Origin: Formicarius rufipectus
Lineage: Eukaryota > Chordata > Aves > Passeriformes > Formicariidae
Direction of reading: 5' to 3'
Length of the DNA stretch: 64,000 nucleotides
NCBI GenBank assembly: GCA_013399695.1
Contig: VXAU01001246.1
Coordinates: 861,405-925,404, forward strand
Shown here: one piece after another, positions 21,063-34,999 of the stretch
Numbering within the stretch: position 1 is the first letter of the stretch
Layout of the letters: every line of letters begins with the position of its first letter
Notes under the pieces: model-generated
What the model was told of the DNA's origin: nothing
Seen by the model: the letters and a program-made list of their open reading frames with translations, nothing else
Database searches by the model: none
Translations under genes and position numbers: made by a program

Positions 21063-24000
21063 TTTTTAAGAGTTCCATGTATAAAATGATTTATACATTT
21101 CTCCAAGGCTGTACGTATCCAACGACATGACACCAGGGGGAAAAGGCATTTATTGTTTTATTTCCACAGATGAATCTTTTTTTCCCTTTTTTATTTTCTG
21201 TTTCTCTACAACAAAGCATGACTGCAAAGTTTCTGTTTAAAATTACTTCTTGTTAGTTCCATGTCTTTTAGTATAATAGAGGGCAATTTAAGGAGGAAGA
21301 AATCCCCAAAGAATTACTGTTTCCATTTGAAGCAACGTCCGTCCCACTTTTTGAAAAAAATCACTTGGCAAAAGGAACCTTGGATCTCTGACCTAAATGT
21401 TTTTTTTAGTAATTTAATAGAGCCAAACATGAAATGACTTATCATCTCTACACTTATCCTTACTTCCCTTACTAGAGTGTTTCTGCAGGACATGTTTGTA
21501 AGGTACAATAACACATTAGGCCCAGCCCTGGTCGCAAAATATTGAGATGGAAGGAAAACACTTGTCCAGTGCTGTTTTTATATTTGGCTTTCAGAGTAGT
21601 GGAAATGGTTCTTTCTATATCTTGTGCATGTGAATAAAGTTTAAGCTGTGTACTGGAAAGAGAAGGCTTCCTACAAACCTCTCCTGTATTTAGGCTATTT
21701 AGCAGCATATGAAATCATCCAGCTACATGAATTTCTGCCACCTTTCAAGTCAGGCCAGCGCTGTGTATGCAAAATAAAACAGCTGGAAGAGATTCCTTTC
21801 ATTCAGTCAAGACTCTTCATTTCATTCCAAACTGCACATGTCCACATAAATGTTAGAAGGGCTTTCCTTACGTGACTTGTTTTCTGGAAATTGTGAGAGT
21901 ATCTATCCAGACTAAGATGTTCACATGATGTTTAGATAAGCATTTGAAGGATTACAGTCACTCCCTAAAAATTGGTGTTTTTCCTAAAAGTCACTGGAAG
22001 TAGTGATTTCTGTCTGTGCTGATTCACTTTATACTGTTACAGACACTGCAAACTAATAAAAATAAGGTATTTACAAATCAGGACTGTAATTGATATGCCA
22101 TAACAGTTGTGCCATATCTCCACTGGTTCGATTGGTATGACATTGACTTTGATTAGATTATGCTGAGTTAGGTCACCTGATGATTGGGATTGTGGCCTTT
22201 AATCCAACTAGTCTCAATTTATGTGTAAGAGACCTCTGAATCTGGAAATCTTCCCTGGTTCACAGAAAGAGACAAGAAAAGATTTGACCTAGCAAAAATA
22301 TGAGATCACAATCTATAGTGAATGCACTTTTTTTCTCCTTTAGATTCAAAAGCGAAAAATCCCTGTAAAACCCTTTTTATATACACATAGGGCATAAACG
22401 AGGTAGAGTGACTGCTTACAAAATGTTGAAATAAATACCTGGGTGAAAAAAATCCAAGGGAGTCCTCTTAGAGATGTTTGTAGTGATTCAAAAGCATAAG
22501 TTCTGTATCTGAGTGCATAAATGAAGTATCTTCTGTGGCCTCTACTACTCTGATTTTTTCCTGGAGGAGAATTTCCTGTTTGATGCTTATTCTGAATGCA
22601 GTAGGCAGTAGAGTGTGAGAAAGTATATTGAAAATAATGGTGAAGATCTTCTCCCAGCTTGGAGAAACATACAGCATCATTCCCAGGATGTATTTTTAGT
22701 GTTCTCCAGTCAGCAAGAAGTTGACAGAGATTCCTCAGGTGAACATACTCAAATCATGTAGACCATGACTGCCTTTATAAATAGAGTTTTCTTTTATGTG
22801 CCCTTTGTAAGGCACTTTTAGTATTATTTGGAAAGTTCAGCAGCTGCAGAACATACCTTGGTGGTATTTATTTTTTTGAAGATAAAAAATGTCATGTGCT
22901 GTTTTTAACCTAATAAACTGTTTGGATCTTGCTTCCTCACTGGTGATCTGTCCGGATTGTGAGGGTATATCCGCAGTGATATATATGATACTAAAACTCC
23001 TTCCAGGATAAAAACACTGGATATCTGTCCTCTCTGAGGAGCTTGAGATTTGCAGTGTATTTTCAGTGTAGGAAAACTGTCAGGATTTAATTACCTTCTT
23101 CTTCATGACTCTCCTGATGTTGCTAAGTTAGAGGAAAAGGAACTTATTGAAATATTTTGTGGTTGATTTTATTTTAAAATAAAATATCTCCCTATATCTA
23201 AAGAGAAGAGACAAAAAAAAAAAAAAAAAGAAAAAAAGGAATTTTTATTAACAAAAATTTTCAATAAATCTGATATTTTCACTAGCCACAGCTGGCCCTT
23301 GCATTCTGTACAGCTGTGAAATATTTTTGGACTTCCCATTTTTGTTGCAGATCATTAGCCTAGTCTGGGGGCTTTTTTTTTGTCCTCAATCCTCTGCTTG
23401 AAACACAGAGAGGACTGTTGAGGGTTTCTGCAGAAGTAATCCTCATCCTACAAAAGCAGGGCAGTAATAAACTTACCTAGAGGTCTCCATATGTTTCCTG
23501 GAGATGGAAACACTATTCTGATTGATCTTAGCCATGAAAGATTTATGAGTATCTCATGGATGTGGCAAACATTATATCTGTCGGTTATCTAAATCCACAC
23601 AGAAGTTATAAAACAAAATACTCCAGTGAGAAGATTTTTCTAGTACACAAATGACATCTCCTTATATTCTGCATTGTGACCCTTTCCGTGTCTCTCTGGA
23701 TTTTAGAAACATTTCCTTTAGGTATGGACTTGTGATAACTAAGTAAACAGGTTGCACCAATGTGTTATTTCTATTTTAAGAAGGCTCCACTGAATATTTT
23801 TTTTTAATATTTCATTATTAAATTGTTTAATATTCTCTCCTAGAACGGTTGTGCTGCTGATATAGTAGTAATTACATTCACAGAAAATGTCCCCTTCCTA
23901 GTTGTGAAGGCTTAACTCTGTTGGTGAATTGTGGTTACAGGTGATTCACATATACCCAAAAACTGTCAAAATTACTTAAGCACCTGCATAAACAAATACA

Positions 24001-25350
24001 TAGCTAGATTTGAGCCTGCTGTTGTCACCTTGAAAAGGCCCTAAATTTTTAGATCTATGCAGATATCAACAGTAGCAGTAGAATTTTAATATTTTTTTTA
24101 TTTTTCCACTATGTCAGTGCTCTTTATATGAGGGTTTAATATGAACTTCACATTAACTTATATTCTTTTTCACACCTAAACTTGATTTCATCAGGGTTCA
24201 GAATTCTCTACTAAATTTAAGTATGTAAACGGTCCCACAAAGCAGTCAAATACCACTTCTTTGAAAAGGTAACACACAAATAATAATTTTTTCCTAACAT
24301 AAACAATTCCAGTCATATTTATTGTTTGAAAGGTATGAAGTATAAAAAGTTTTTTTTGCTTGTATCTACATATAACTAGTCTTCAAAACCCCCAGATAAG
24401 TAGAAAAGATAAGAAACTGCCTTTGTACTAAAGTTGCTTGTCCAGTTATACCATTGGACTTAGTTTGCCAAATCATTAATTTAAAAAAAAAAAAATCTAT
24501 TTCATCTATTTCTTTCCCATGGTTAAGAGTGTGGAAAACAAAATAATATGTTTGTGTACATGCTCTACAGATCTGTGTAGAGGTGATCAATATTACACGG
24601 AGAAAATAAGCAAAGTCCATAATGAATGATGCATCTGATGTTGTTTAAGCAACAGGATCAACAGTATACAAAATTCTGTGTAAGGGGAGAACAGATGTTT
24701 TGTTGCTCAGAAAAATCTAATGGAAGGGTAAAGGCTGACAGATTAATAACTCTTTCTCTCTTCTAGGGCTGGTTGTGCATAGCCATTTTCTGTGAAGTAC
24801 ACTGAAGCAGTATTTATAAAGTAAATCTATTGGAATAACAAGGAATGAGATAAAATTATGACATAACACCACAAAGTATGGTTAAGGGTACTTCCATAAT
24901 TTGATCAAACAGCATCTGAGTGAATTTACGTCTTTTTGTTTCCAGAGTATTATCATTATCTGAAGGATAAGTGTAAGCAGAACAATTCAATTGCATTATA
25001 ACATAGAAACAATTCAGACAAACACACACACCCCCCCCGCCAAAACTATTCTATCCCTAAAGCCTTGCCACTTGCACCATCTTTTCTAACTGTCTGTGGC
25101 AGGTTTGTGTAACTGTATGCCATGCAGCCATGGCAGTGCCCTCACACTGGGTATCAGCATGCTCTAAACAATAAGTAAACACTGAAGAGAGTCATGACTC
25201 AGACCCTCAATCAAATGCTGCTTTAATTTAATAGGGTCACAATTTCGGGTTTCCTTTCCGATAAAGGGCCAAGGTGTTTGTGAGAAAACCTTTACAGAAA
25301 CATCTCCACAAATAGTTTGGCCCATGTGAATTTCAAGCTGATTTGGGGAA

Positions 25351-25366
25351 AATTAAAATTTTAATT
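25351..25366. repeat. 16-base perfect palindrome AATTAAAATTTTAATT
   Basis: A perfect dyad inside a block that looks unusually structured (ETS-like TTTCC, GATAA and CpG steps just upstream at 25240-25270). It may be a homeodomain-type site pair or chance in AT-rich DNA. Confidence 0.6.
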
Positions 25367-28300
25367 AAAAAGTTGCTGAAAACTCTTGACTGTTTTTGAA
25401 AATTGTACATGTTTTTTAATGCTGCCAGAGGCCACTAGAGCACTTTGGGCATTTTTCTATTGACAAAAGTGTTCTGATTCGTGTATTAAAACTGGACATT
25501 TTATCTGGTCATTTTCTCATTGTGAACTTGTATATGGGTATCTTGCTGTTCAGGAAGGTATTTTTTTAAACATATAAAAATGGAAAGACTATTAAGACAT
25601 TGAATTTTGTATTGTATGCTGTTAAACATCCATTTAATTTCAGTAACAGTACACTGTAAGGCTAGTTGTTCTATATTATTGAAATAATTTTTTAAATGTA
25701 TTTGGCAATTTAATACAGATTACTTGAATTAGAGGCTTTAAAAGAATATCAAAGATGAGAAAAGGTGGAAACTATTCATGTGAAGGTTAAGTAATGCATC
25801 GTTGAAGAGTATTGAGGAGTACAGTTCCATGTGAGACAATGAAAAGCTTTATCACTGACCCTGCTCTAGTCAGTCCGGGATCACTTTGATGGTGGTAACT
25901 TCGATTTAAAAAGAAATAAATGAGAATAATTATTTCAAGGAGATAACACTTTAAAAGGCAGCTTAAAAATCAAATTTGAGTGGAATTTACAATAGTGAAA
26001 GTATTTGCCCCTAGGTATGATCTGAAAAGAAAGCTGTAAAACGTATCTAATTTTTGATTGGATAAGTTCATTGGTGATTTTAGTGGTCTTACTCAACAAA
26101 GCCATAAATTAGATAAATTCTTACTCTTATTTAACAGGAAGATATTATGTAATATTTAAGAATATTAAAGTCATAATCTTAAAATTTAATTTTAGTATCA
26201 CAGTATCTCACATACTCCTTTTTTTTTTCTTTGATGTTTTCTTTTTTTAATTGTTTAGAGGTTTCATAACTTCTGTGCAATAAATCTGATTGTTTCAAAT
26301 TCAATCTTTGTGCACTGACTGAAAGAAAGATATATAGCCCTTAGGTAAAACCACTGTTGTCTCTGAAGAACATCAAGCAGCATTCTGTTGGGTTTTTTAG
26401 TCAGATTACTGAGTAAAGAATTTCTGTAGATTACTTTGAAGAGTTATGGCAGTTTGTAAAGCAGTACTATGAGATTCTATTGGTATTATTTAATGTTTGT
26501 TTGTTTGTTCCTATTTCTAGTTGGCATTATTTTCCCTTCTATGTTTGATGGAAAAAATATATTTTATTTTTGAATATTTATATTGAATTTTAATTTAAAA
26601 CCTTATCATAGAGGTGCACATTCAGATATTTCCATATTTAAAATTAACATAAAGGGCTTTTACAGTTTTTCTTTTCATTCTGCCAAAAGATAATTGGTTA
26701 ATAAAAATCCTGTGTTCTATGATGAGCCTGTGTTGGTTTTGTCTTTGACTTTTCTTCATAGTTTTGTTGGGAAATACATGTTGTACTTAAATAAACACAA
26801 ATTCTTTTATGACAATGCCGTTAGCAATCTGTCACAATGTAAAGACTTACACTATTTTCTCTGAGGTTCTTTAATCACTTAATGAGAATCTAGGTTGATA
26901 CTATTTGATACTGTGCTAATAATAACGTACAAACACCTGTTCAGAACTTTTACAAAATCAAAAGGTTATATACAAAATGATTCTGTATTGTAGGGGAAAA
27001 AAATCCATTCTGCCTTGGTATTTTGCAAATTCCTTATTACACTATTTCTTCAGTTTCCAAATGATTTTGTGTACACAACATTTCTCAGTTCCCTACTTCA
27101 CTTCTCACTTGTTCTTAGTGTGAAAATAATAATTTCCATAATTAAAATTAGGCCTTGGTTTGTTTTTCTTCTCTTTAGCTTCTTGTTCTGTATCTTTTGC
27201 TTATATTTTGTGTGCTACCCATTCCAGTGTTTCAAGTAAGGATGTTATAAAACACTGGCCACTTGGCTTCATTTTCCCTGTAGCATATCTAAATGAGTGT
27301 CTTAACCTTCCAAGGCCAAAATCATTAATATTACTTTGATTCAAATATAGAAGAAATAAGAAAAATTTCACATTTGTAAGGGTATAAAATATTTGTCATC
27401 AGTAACAGTCATATAATAATAAAAGAAGTATGAAGACCAAAATGATTGCTGATTGTGTCATAACTGAGTTCTATTTCAGCTTACTCCTGCATGTAAATAA
27501 TCCCTATGGGATGCATTCTCAGACTGGCAGATTTATTTTTTTGAGGTTTTTTTTGCATCACCAGCAGTATACAATTTCAGTCCCAACTTTGAAAGCCTCG
27601 GCTTGGCCTCCAGTTCTGCATCTAGAAATGGCTATAGCTCGTTTCACAGTACTTAGATGTCTCCTACACTTTCAGTAATAATGTTTAAAATATGTCCTAC
27701 TCTAAGGTGTTTCTTCCTATTACTGTACACTGTTGAAAGATGCTCTGTTCAATAGCTGCTCCCTTTCAGTGCTGTTTATAGTAATTAATTCTAACATTTT
27801 GGTCCCTGGTAGGAATATGAAGCTTAATAGGTTATTTGACTTTTTAGCTATAAATATATATATATATGTATCTTTCAAGAAAAAATAAAATTGAAATACA
27901 AGAATAGTTTTTAATCTTATACTTTTCTGTGAATTTAAATTACTGTATTATCATCCTTCTACTAAATGAAGCTAAAGAAACATCAAATTAGATGCAAGTG
28001 CTGGAAAGTGGACCAGTTTTTGAAATCAGCACAGGTTATTCAAAGTGCTTGGGAGCTAAGGAAAATGCTTCACATGACATCACTTCTATGAAGTGAGCAT
28101 GTCCAAAATGATGGATAGTTTAGTCTTTGTATTGTGATAGTCTTTAAAGTGCCTGAGAATTTTTTCATGTTTACATTATATATATTTCTTTACTTCCCTG
28201 TAAAGTGGTCTTGTCTTTTACGACACGACAGGAATTTATTCCCTATCACAGAAATACCTCAAAAGCTACTGATAACTCAAAATGAAACAATATACATCTG

Positions 28301-29143
28301 AGAGCAAAGTAATTCCTCAATTGGTTTGTTTACATTATTATTAATAATATTTTATGTTGCCATAACTCTTAATATGACTGTTGCTGCTTTAGAAAACCGC
28401 ATATAACAGAATGCACTAAGGCTTAATTCTTAATTTCAGTAATATGAAATGAAAGGAAATTGATCTCTCAGATTTTTCAAGTGTTGGAAAACACTAATAA
28501 CCAGCATAGCTCCTTGACTTCATTTCTTTTAATGACAAACGTGAAATACTTCTTCTAGGAATCAAATATTATGCAAGTTGACTTGACTCAGTGCAAGTTA
28601 AAGTATTTGCAAACATAATTAAATTTACATGCAGCACTGTTTCAAGCAACCTGATGTTATGTAGAGCAGTAGTTCAGAGGAATCAGCATCTACCATTACA
28701 CTGCTGCATAACACACGTGCACTCATGTTTGCAACCCTCGCTAGGTACAATTTCTACTCTAAATTACTTCAGGCATTTTAATCCATTCTTCCTTTCATAT
28801 TTCCCATCCTTCCTTTCCTCTAATATTGTTTTATACTTTATTTAAAATTTCTATATTGTAAGGTAATCTCACCCCTTTAAGAAGACACTGAGAACTTTAA
28901 GAACCAAGTTTCACCTGTGCTTGATTTAATTACCAGGTCATGAGATAAATACCAAGCCTTAAGAGTCTAAGGGGATGGGTGTTTCTGTTGTGGGTATTGG
29001 TGGTAACACTCAACAAGAGGTAGTGAAAGTGTAGGCAGATGAAGTAGAGGTCTGTGAATAGAATAGTCTATGTTATGTGAGGGTTTCTTTGTTCGTGTTT
29101 TAAGACCACAGTACTTTAGGCTCTTTACTTGATACAATTACAG

Positions 29144-29202
29144 AAAGTCAAGACTTGACTGCACAAAAGATGCTGCAAGAAACCAGTTGAAAAAGTGCTT
29201 TG
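29144..29202 (+). other. Weak candidate internal exon of 59 bases
   Basis: A CAG acceptor at 29141-29143 and a strong donor TTTG/GTAAGTAC after 29202 enclose 59 bases. One frame is open throughout (SRLDCTKDAARNQLKKCF) and the other two contain stops. The pyrimidine tract is poor and the peptide is not recognised, so a chance arrangement is quite possible. Confidence 0.15.
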
Positions 29203-32200
29203 GTAAGTACTTTTATTCCTACAGTTTAGCACTGTGAAATGTTTGTTATGTTGAGATGGTTATTCTGTGGGGTCCAATATTTTTTCACCCTTTAAATATC
29301 AATGGATTTTGTTTAATCCATTAGTTTGTTATGGACCTATTATTCATACCTGTCACCTTTCTCCTTTTATTAAACTGATTTTAATTTGGAAATGTGACTA
29401 GTGCTTATGAAAGCTAATGAGGTGGTACTTCTGTTACTTAGCATGGTTTAGTGGAGAGAACTCTGACTACAAGTTAATATGATGTGAAAATGTGTTCCTA
29501 ATTCTGATGAGAACTAGATTTGTAATCCTGTGGTAGTTATTTCATCTGTGTTGCTATTCTCAGTTTTGCCTGCCTCTTCTTTTTTGGACTATAGTAGCTT
29601 CAGGAAACAGATTCTTTATTGCTAAGAACCAAGTGTTAAAAATATCCAGATTTGTGATCTGCTGTTCTAACCCATGGACGTGCATACACACATATACAAA
29701 ATGAAATTTAAAATTGTATAGGAGAACCCTCGTGGACTTACTGTTACTATGCCTTCTTGAAACTTCTTCTTGCTGCAAATATACAATTCCTCACATGTCT
29801 GTTTGATGATGAATAAAGTTTTTAAACAGACTAAAGTAGATGAGAAGAAAAAATACTGTGGTGGGACTTGGGAGAAGGGGGAAAAGAAGTTAAAATTAGC
29901 CCTTAAGAACAAACAGAAAAGCACTGAAGCCGACAGAAGAACCAAACTGTGGAGTTTCCTATGCCCTTCACTCCATTACATTAAGAGGAGCTAAGGCACC
30001 TCAGAATCTTAGTTGCACCAAGGCTTAAAGAAGTATTAACTAGGGAAGCATCAGATAAGGTGCATATGAGTTAAGTATTTTTCTTTATTAGTTTCTATGA
30101 TTACACACAGCTACATAAAGCCAAGGAAGTAGTCCACAAAATGCAGTGTGAGTTTGACCATGTGAGTACTATCACTATTTGTCTGATGCTTAAAGGTATA
30201 AGAAAGGTGTAATAAATAGTGGGAGAAATCTAACTGTAAAACTAAGAGCTTGAATCTTGGAACTATAACACTACAACGTATTGCTGTGATAATGCAATTT
30301 GTATGGATTGGGAGATGGCACTGCTAGTTATCGACCCATGCTGTTTCTCAAGAAGCTTATACTTTGTAACATAAGTAATGAAAATAAAATAAAAATCACT
30401 TGCTGTGGAAGGTCTTTCAGCTTATAACTGGTGGGAAAGCTGATAAAATAGAAAAGGCAACAAATCATGCAGAGTAGCTGATGTTCTTTTGTAAAGGTTT
30501 TTACACATCCAAATTAATTCTACTGGGACTTTGGCAACTCTGACATTACTCTCAGGTTTCGCAGTTGAAAGCCAGACTCCAGAGAAAAAACCCAGAACTA
30601 AAATCTGATTTATCTGTTTGAAACAATCTAAAAAGCCCTCCTAGGTTAAACCTTGAAAAAGAACTTAATATTGTAGCTCTCAGAAGGCAGCATTGCCTTA
30701 GTGACCAAGTGACTCTTGACACTGTCATCTAAGGCTGAAATGTCTACTCAGAGACTACTTGCCCTCTTCCTTTCTAGTTGTGATAGAGGTATTTCTATAG
30801 ATAAAATTGGTTTCCTTAAATTGCTGGTATCTTACCTCTATTTCTTAGCTGTTATGTAATAGTCGTCTCAAGATCTTGTTATCTTATTTCAGTGACTGCT
30901 TTGTGAAATTGCTTCAGTGGTTCATGGAATTCCAGCTCTTTTGCTGTCCCACTCTCCATTTGGACTATTTGCCTTGTTTGCTTGTAGCAAGTACCTAAAG
31001 TATCAATTGTCTGACTGTCCCTAGCAGCTCTGCACATGGATGTATACAAGCAAAGAAGGTGAAAAAATAAAAATCAAGAGTTGTGCTCCTTCAGAGCAAC
31101 AGCTAGAAGATAGACATAATATACTAAGACATCTAGACTACCAGTGGACAGCTTTGTTTGAGCAAATTTTTATTATAGCTAATGGCAAAAGTGATTAAAA
31201 ATTAATTTATAACTTTAATATTCTCATCCTACCCCTCCAAATGTAATTACCTTTCTAATTCTATTAGAATGTGGACATTTAATGCTCATATGAATAGGAA
31301 TTTGTGTACACTCAGTAAAGGAAATCCCAGGTAGATTGATGAGATTTTTTTTTTTTCATTTGGGATTTCTTGGAGGTATATCCTAGTGACTGCTATTTCT
31401 GTTTTTTATTAGAGGAACAGAAGAAATTCTCAAGAGGAGAATGTTACACCAGCATACGAGCCCATAGATTGCTTCTTTGCTATCCTTCTCTGTGAAGGTC
31501 TACTGACATCTGATGTCATGCTCTTTCCTTGGAGGCAGAAAAAATGTTTTAGCAGGAGCTCACAGGGCTCTTTAGACTAGTTTGAAAGGGGGAAATGGAC
31601 GCAACCAGGCTTGTCAGTGATAAGCAATGGGATGGCATATCAAAATCTGAGGAACTAGCTGCTAGTGAGATTGCTAAATCTGCTCCATGAGGTGTCAGTG
31701 TAGTCATCTGGTAGATAAATGATTGGGGAATCCTCTCCTGTCAGCAACTTTTGCTACAAGGCGTACTTGAAAAGAAATCTCAATGTGATTGGTGTGTGAT
31801 AGATGGTAAAGTCTTCAGAAAATGTAGATGTTTGCAGGAGGGATCAGAAGCTGGAGATCATATACCCTGGCCTATATGGAATGCGTGCTGTGACCTTGGT
31901 GCTAAGGTATCAGGGAATGTCAAATTGTGCCTTCTGAAAAAGCTGCAGCTTGTTCCACAGCAGCATGGGCATGTGGCCACAGGGTCACATCATATTATTT
32001 GAACCTGCCATATGGGTGTTTAATTTATCCAGGTGGTTTTAGCCTTCTGTCTTCTGATAAAATGAAAGATCATTGCAGACTGTGCAGCTTCCAAACCCCA
32101 CTTCTACATGTAGCCTAACTTGAGATATGAGAAGCCTTTAGCCCATGAAAGACTGAACTTGCTTCATTACTGAAACTGTGCTAAGCTTCTTAGTGTAAAA

Positions 32201-33959
32201 CCTTCTGGTGGTAAACATATCACTGCATGAGTTTACGTATATATAATTAAAATATAGCACATGGGGGAAAAAAAAACTGCAGCAGCGTCCTGTTTGGAAG
32301 GAATGTCATGAAGGATACTGAGTTCTTATTTTGCCTTCTGTGATCATTACAGTCAACTGAGAAAGTGAGTTACTTAAGGTAAGAAGAAATTGTTTAAGCT
32401 CCTTCAAATATTTATAGAAATAATGACAGTTTCCATCTGTCACCCTGAAAATGGTGCTGATGATTGCTCAAGGTCTATAGCACTTGAAACTGTCTGGCAT
32501 TCTGAGAAAGGCAGGGCAGGGAGAGAAGCCATTTGTTTCTCCCCTGAGTAGATTAAGAAAATTGTGCATACAATTGCACATATGCAACAAAAGAGAAAAT
32601 ACTGTCTATGACACCTTAGGAAAGCAAACTGATTTTTTTTTTTTTCTTTTAAAATGACAAAGGAACCAACCCCAGCTTCAACTCTGTCTTTCAAACACAT
32701 CTCCTGTATTTTTATAACATAGAGTGAAAATAATCACTTTGCAAGGCAACCTGTGTGAGTCTATTGATGCTTAATCCTCTGGGGAAGGGATGTGATGTGT
32801 GTAGAGAAATGGCTGCAAAATGATTTTTATTTTTTCCTTATTTTCTGTCTGAAACATTACCCTATGGCATAAAGCTGCCATCACATAAATGCTTGATCAT
32901 CACTACTTCTTGTCGCACATTATGAGTCAACTTCCCCATTATCAGTGGTATTGGATGGTGTGGGGCAGACTGGGGCTCTCTTAGCAGTTTCTCATGTATC
33001 AGAGAAGCAGTAGACTTCAGCAATCCCTAGATGAGATGCCCTGAGGGTTCCAATTACAGCCGTTCTTTCAGTGACTTTGTTACTGTGCTGTAAGTGCGCA
33101 TTGAAGGACTGGCAGATACATCTGTGCCTGGATTTAGTGTAGCTATGTAATTGGTCTGCTTTTTGGTACTAATAGGAAAAAGTGGTAACATCCTTCAGAG
33201 CAAGTACCTGGCATTCACTTATGTAAGCTCTCAACCTACCTGGGGCTCTTTGGCCCCACATTTGTCTTCAAAGAAGTATATTTTCCTTGATAAATTACTA
33301 TCATTGAAGTGGATTCTATAGTCTTAAGGCTGTGTCCGTTGCTCTTCTAGTATGCTGCATTTGCACTTCTGGGAAAGATGGTTGCTTTCCTGGGCAGTTA
33401 AAGAGACCTTTCTTCAGTGTGATGGCAGATTTAAGAGTTTAAGGCTTTGCTGTGGTAGTTTTGGAGAACTAACTTGATGAAGGTGCTATTGTTATTAATG
33501 AAACCACAAGGTATTTTTAATCATCTTCCAAAGCAGCTGAGAATTTGACTCAGAAAAACCCTGCATAATATCTGGCAACAGTCCTCTCTTTACAGTACAT
33601 TACAATATGCCTTTTGGTGTGTCATAGCCTAGTCAAACTGCTGATAATTAAGACTAAGAATGACGTTTTTGTTTAAAAACTTGCCTATACTTTGCTAAAC
33701 TAGGGAGAAAAAAAGCAAAGCTTGATCTCAGTAAGTAAATTATTTGCATGCTAAACAAAACATAGACTCAAAATAAAGCACTTTTAGTCAAATTTACTGT
33801 GTGTTTTTGCTTCTTTGCACCGGAGTTTGTACTTAGTAAAAAAAAAATGTTGCTGTGGCACTTCGTTCGTACCTCTGTCATCAATCTTTTTCCAAGTTTC
33901 ATCTAAATTTTTTTGGGGTCATCAAAAAAACAGGCTGGTTGAGTGAAGTAAGTTACAAT

Positions 33960-34980
33960 ATGGGAGGGGGGAAGCTGTAACAATTATTTCAAGGACATCG
34001 GGCTCAGAGCCAGGTATTGATCTATATGATTTTGCTGTTTGTACTCCCATTACTTCCAGCAATGGACAGGAGAGAGGAAAACACAACTTGTTCTCTAGAT
34101 CCCTCAACCAGTTGTCCCAAGGCCTTGAGGTCCCTCCTGATTGCTCTCGGAGCTCTTGTTGGGGCTTGATGGCTGCCCACCTGGAAACCAGTAATGGATA
34201 TTTTCCTGAGTTTCTTGGTAATGTTTCTTACTGGGGGCTCAAGGAAGAGTTTCCCTGTGGGTTGGGGCTGACTGTCCTACTGGGCCCTCTGGTTCTCTCA
34301 GAACAAAGTCAGTGATGACAACTGCCCTTCTTGTTTCCTTATCTGAAGTGTTCATGATGTAGCATGTAGGCTGACTATCCCTAGGCAATTCCTCCAGCAT
34401 GGATGGACCTTCCTCCCCATTGTCATTTGCCTGGTCCTCAGGTTCCAGAGCCTCACACCTATTGTGTAAGGGCAACTGAGTAGGTGAGGTAGGCTGGGAG
34501 GGGATTTGCCTGCTGCCCCAAGCAGAAACCTGTTTCTATTCCCTCTGTCTCTTGGATCCCCTCCTTCCTGGTGATGAGAGGGGTCTTTTACTTCTGGGGC
34601 TGCTGTGTTTATCTTGGGGAATAGTAGAATACACCTCCACCCATCTGTCTCTTCCTCAGAGTCCCTGAGGCTCCATGACCTTTCTAATGCCTCCCTTATC
34701 TCTGCCACCAGGCTGATCAGATTGTCCACCTGGTTGCACCTCATACAGCTGCTGTCTTTGGTGGCCTCTGATACCAGTGACAGGCTCTTGCCCTTGATGC
34801 AGCCTAGGGCCTGGGCGGCTGCATGTTTTCATGGAAGTTTTTTCTGGGTCACCGCATCCTTTCTGGTGAGCTCAGAGGAGGTATCTCCTGGTTGTCCCAC
34901 TCCATGGGGGTTGCTTTTGTATTTGTGTGGGTGGGTGCCATCACTCCTGTTATCAGTGTTACTGTAAAAACTGATCAAGT
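33960..34980 (-). pseudogene. CR1 ORF1 fragment, decayed
   Basis: Read on the minus strand, pieces follow the CR1 ORF1 protein in order. A KGKSLSLVSEATKDSSCMRC segment runs into NQVDNLISLVAEIREALERS and then the acidic EEETDGW, the counterpart of the CR1 block 'RCxQVDxLLxLVAELxEEVxRL'. LHNRCEALEPEDQ follows, matching the 'LQNRFxALxxE' block, then RRAVVITDFVLRE, matching the 'RRVVVIGDSLLRG' esterase-like motif. Near 34030-34140 come ALGQLVEGSREQVVFSSLLS and INTWL. The GDS serine position of the esterase motif reads TDF, so the catalytic serine is lost. Frameshifts and stops split the frame into at least three parts. In intact CR1, ORF1 encodes the nucleic-acid-binding, esterase-containing protein. 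Keeping ORF1 is less common than keeping a 3' end, since most CR1 copies are 5'-truncated. Confidence 0.85.
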
Positions 34981-34999
34981 TCTATTGGTGGAGTTTGGC

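Larger units (their letters stand above)
21063..33959. other. Long AT-rich stretch without recognised genes
   Basis: Nearly 13 kb with no identifiable gene or transposon. It includes a poly(A) run (about 23213-23237), a C-run near 25031, a 16-base perfect palindrome at 25351-25366, TA microsatellites (27848-27863) and a weak small-exon candidate at 29144-29202. The block at about 25200-25480 looks like a conserved noncoding element. A moderately GC-richer patch near 31740-32010 has an 83-codon frame that I do not recognise. Confidence 0.5.

Noticed and set aside
20590..21133. Three open frames of about 150 codons
   Set aside because: They consist almost wholly of the N gap.
22337..22400. Acceptor TTTTTTCTCCTTTAG and donor-like GAG/GTAGAG around a short segment
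   Set aside because: All three frames contain stops before the donor.
27015..27239. 74-codon hydrophobic frame with acceptor and GTAAGG nearby
   Set aside because: The F/L/I-rich content follows from T-rich DNA; a run of hydrophobic residues here is not evidence of a membrane protein.
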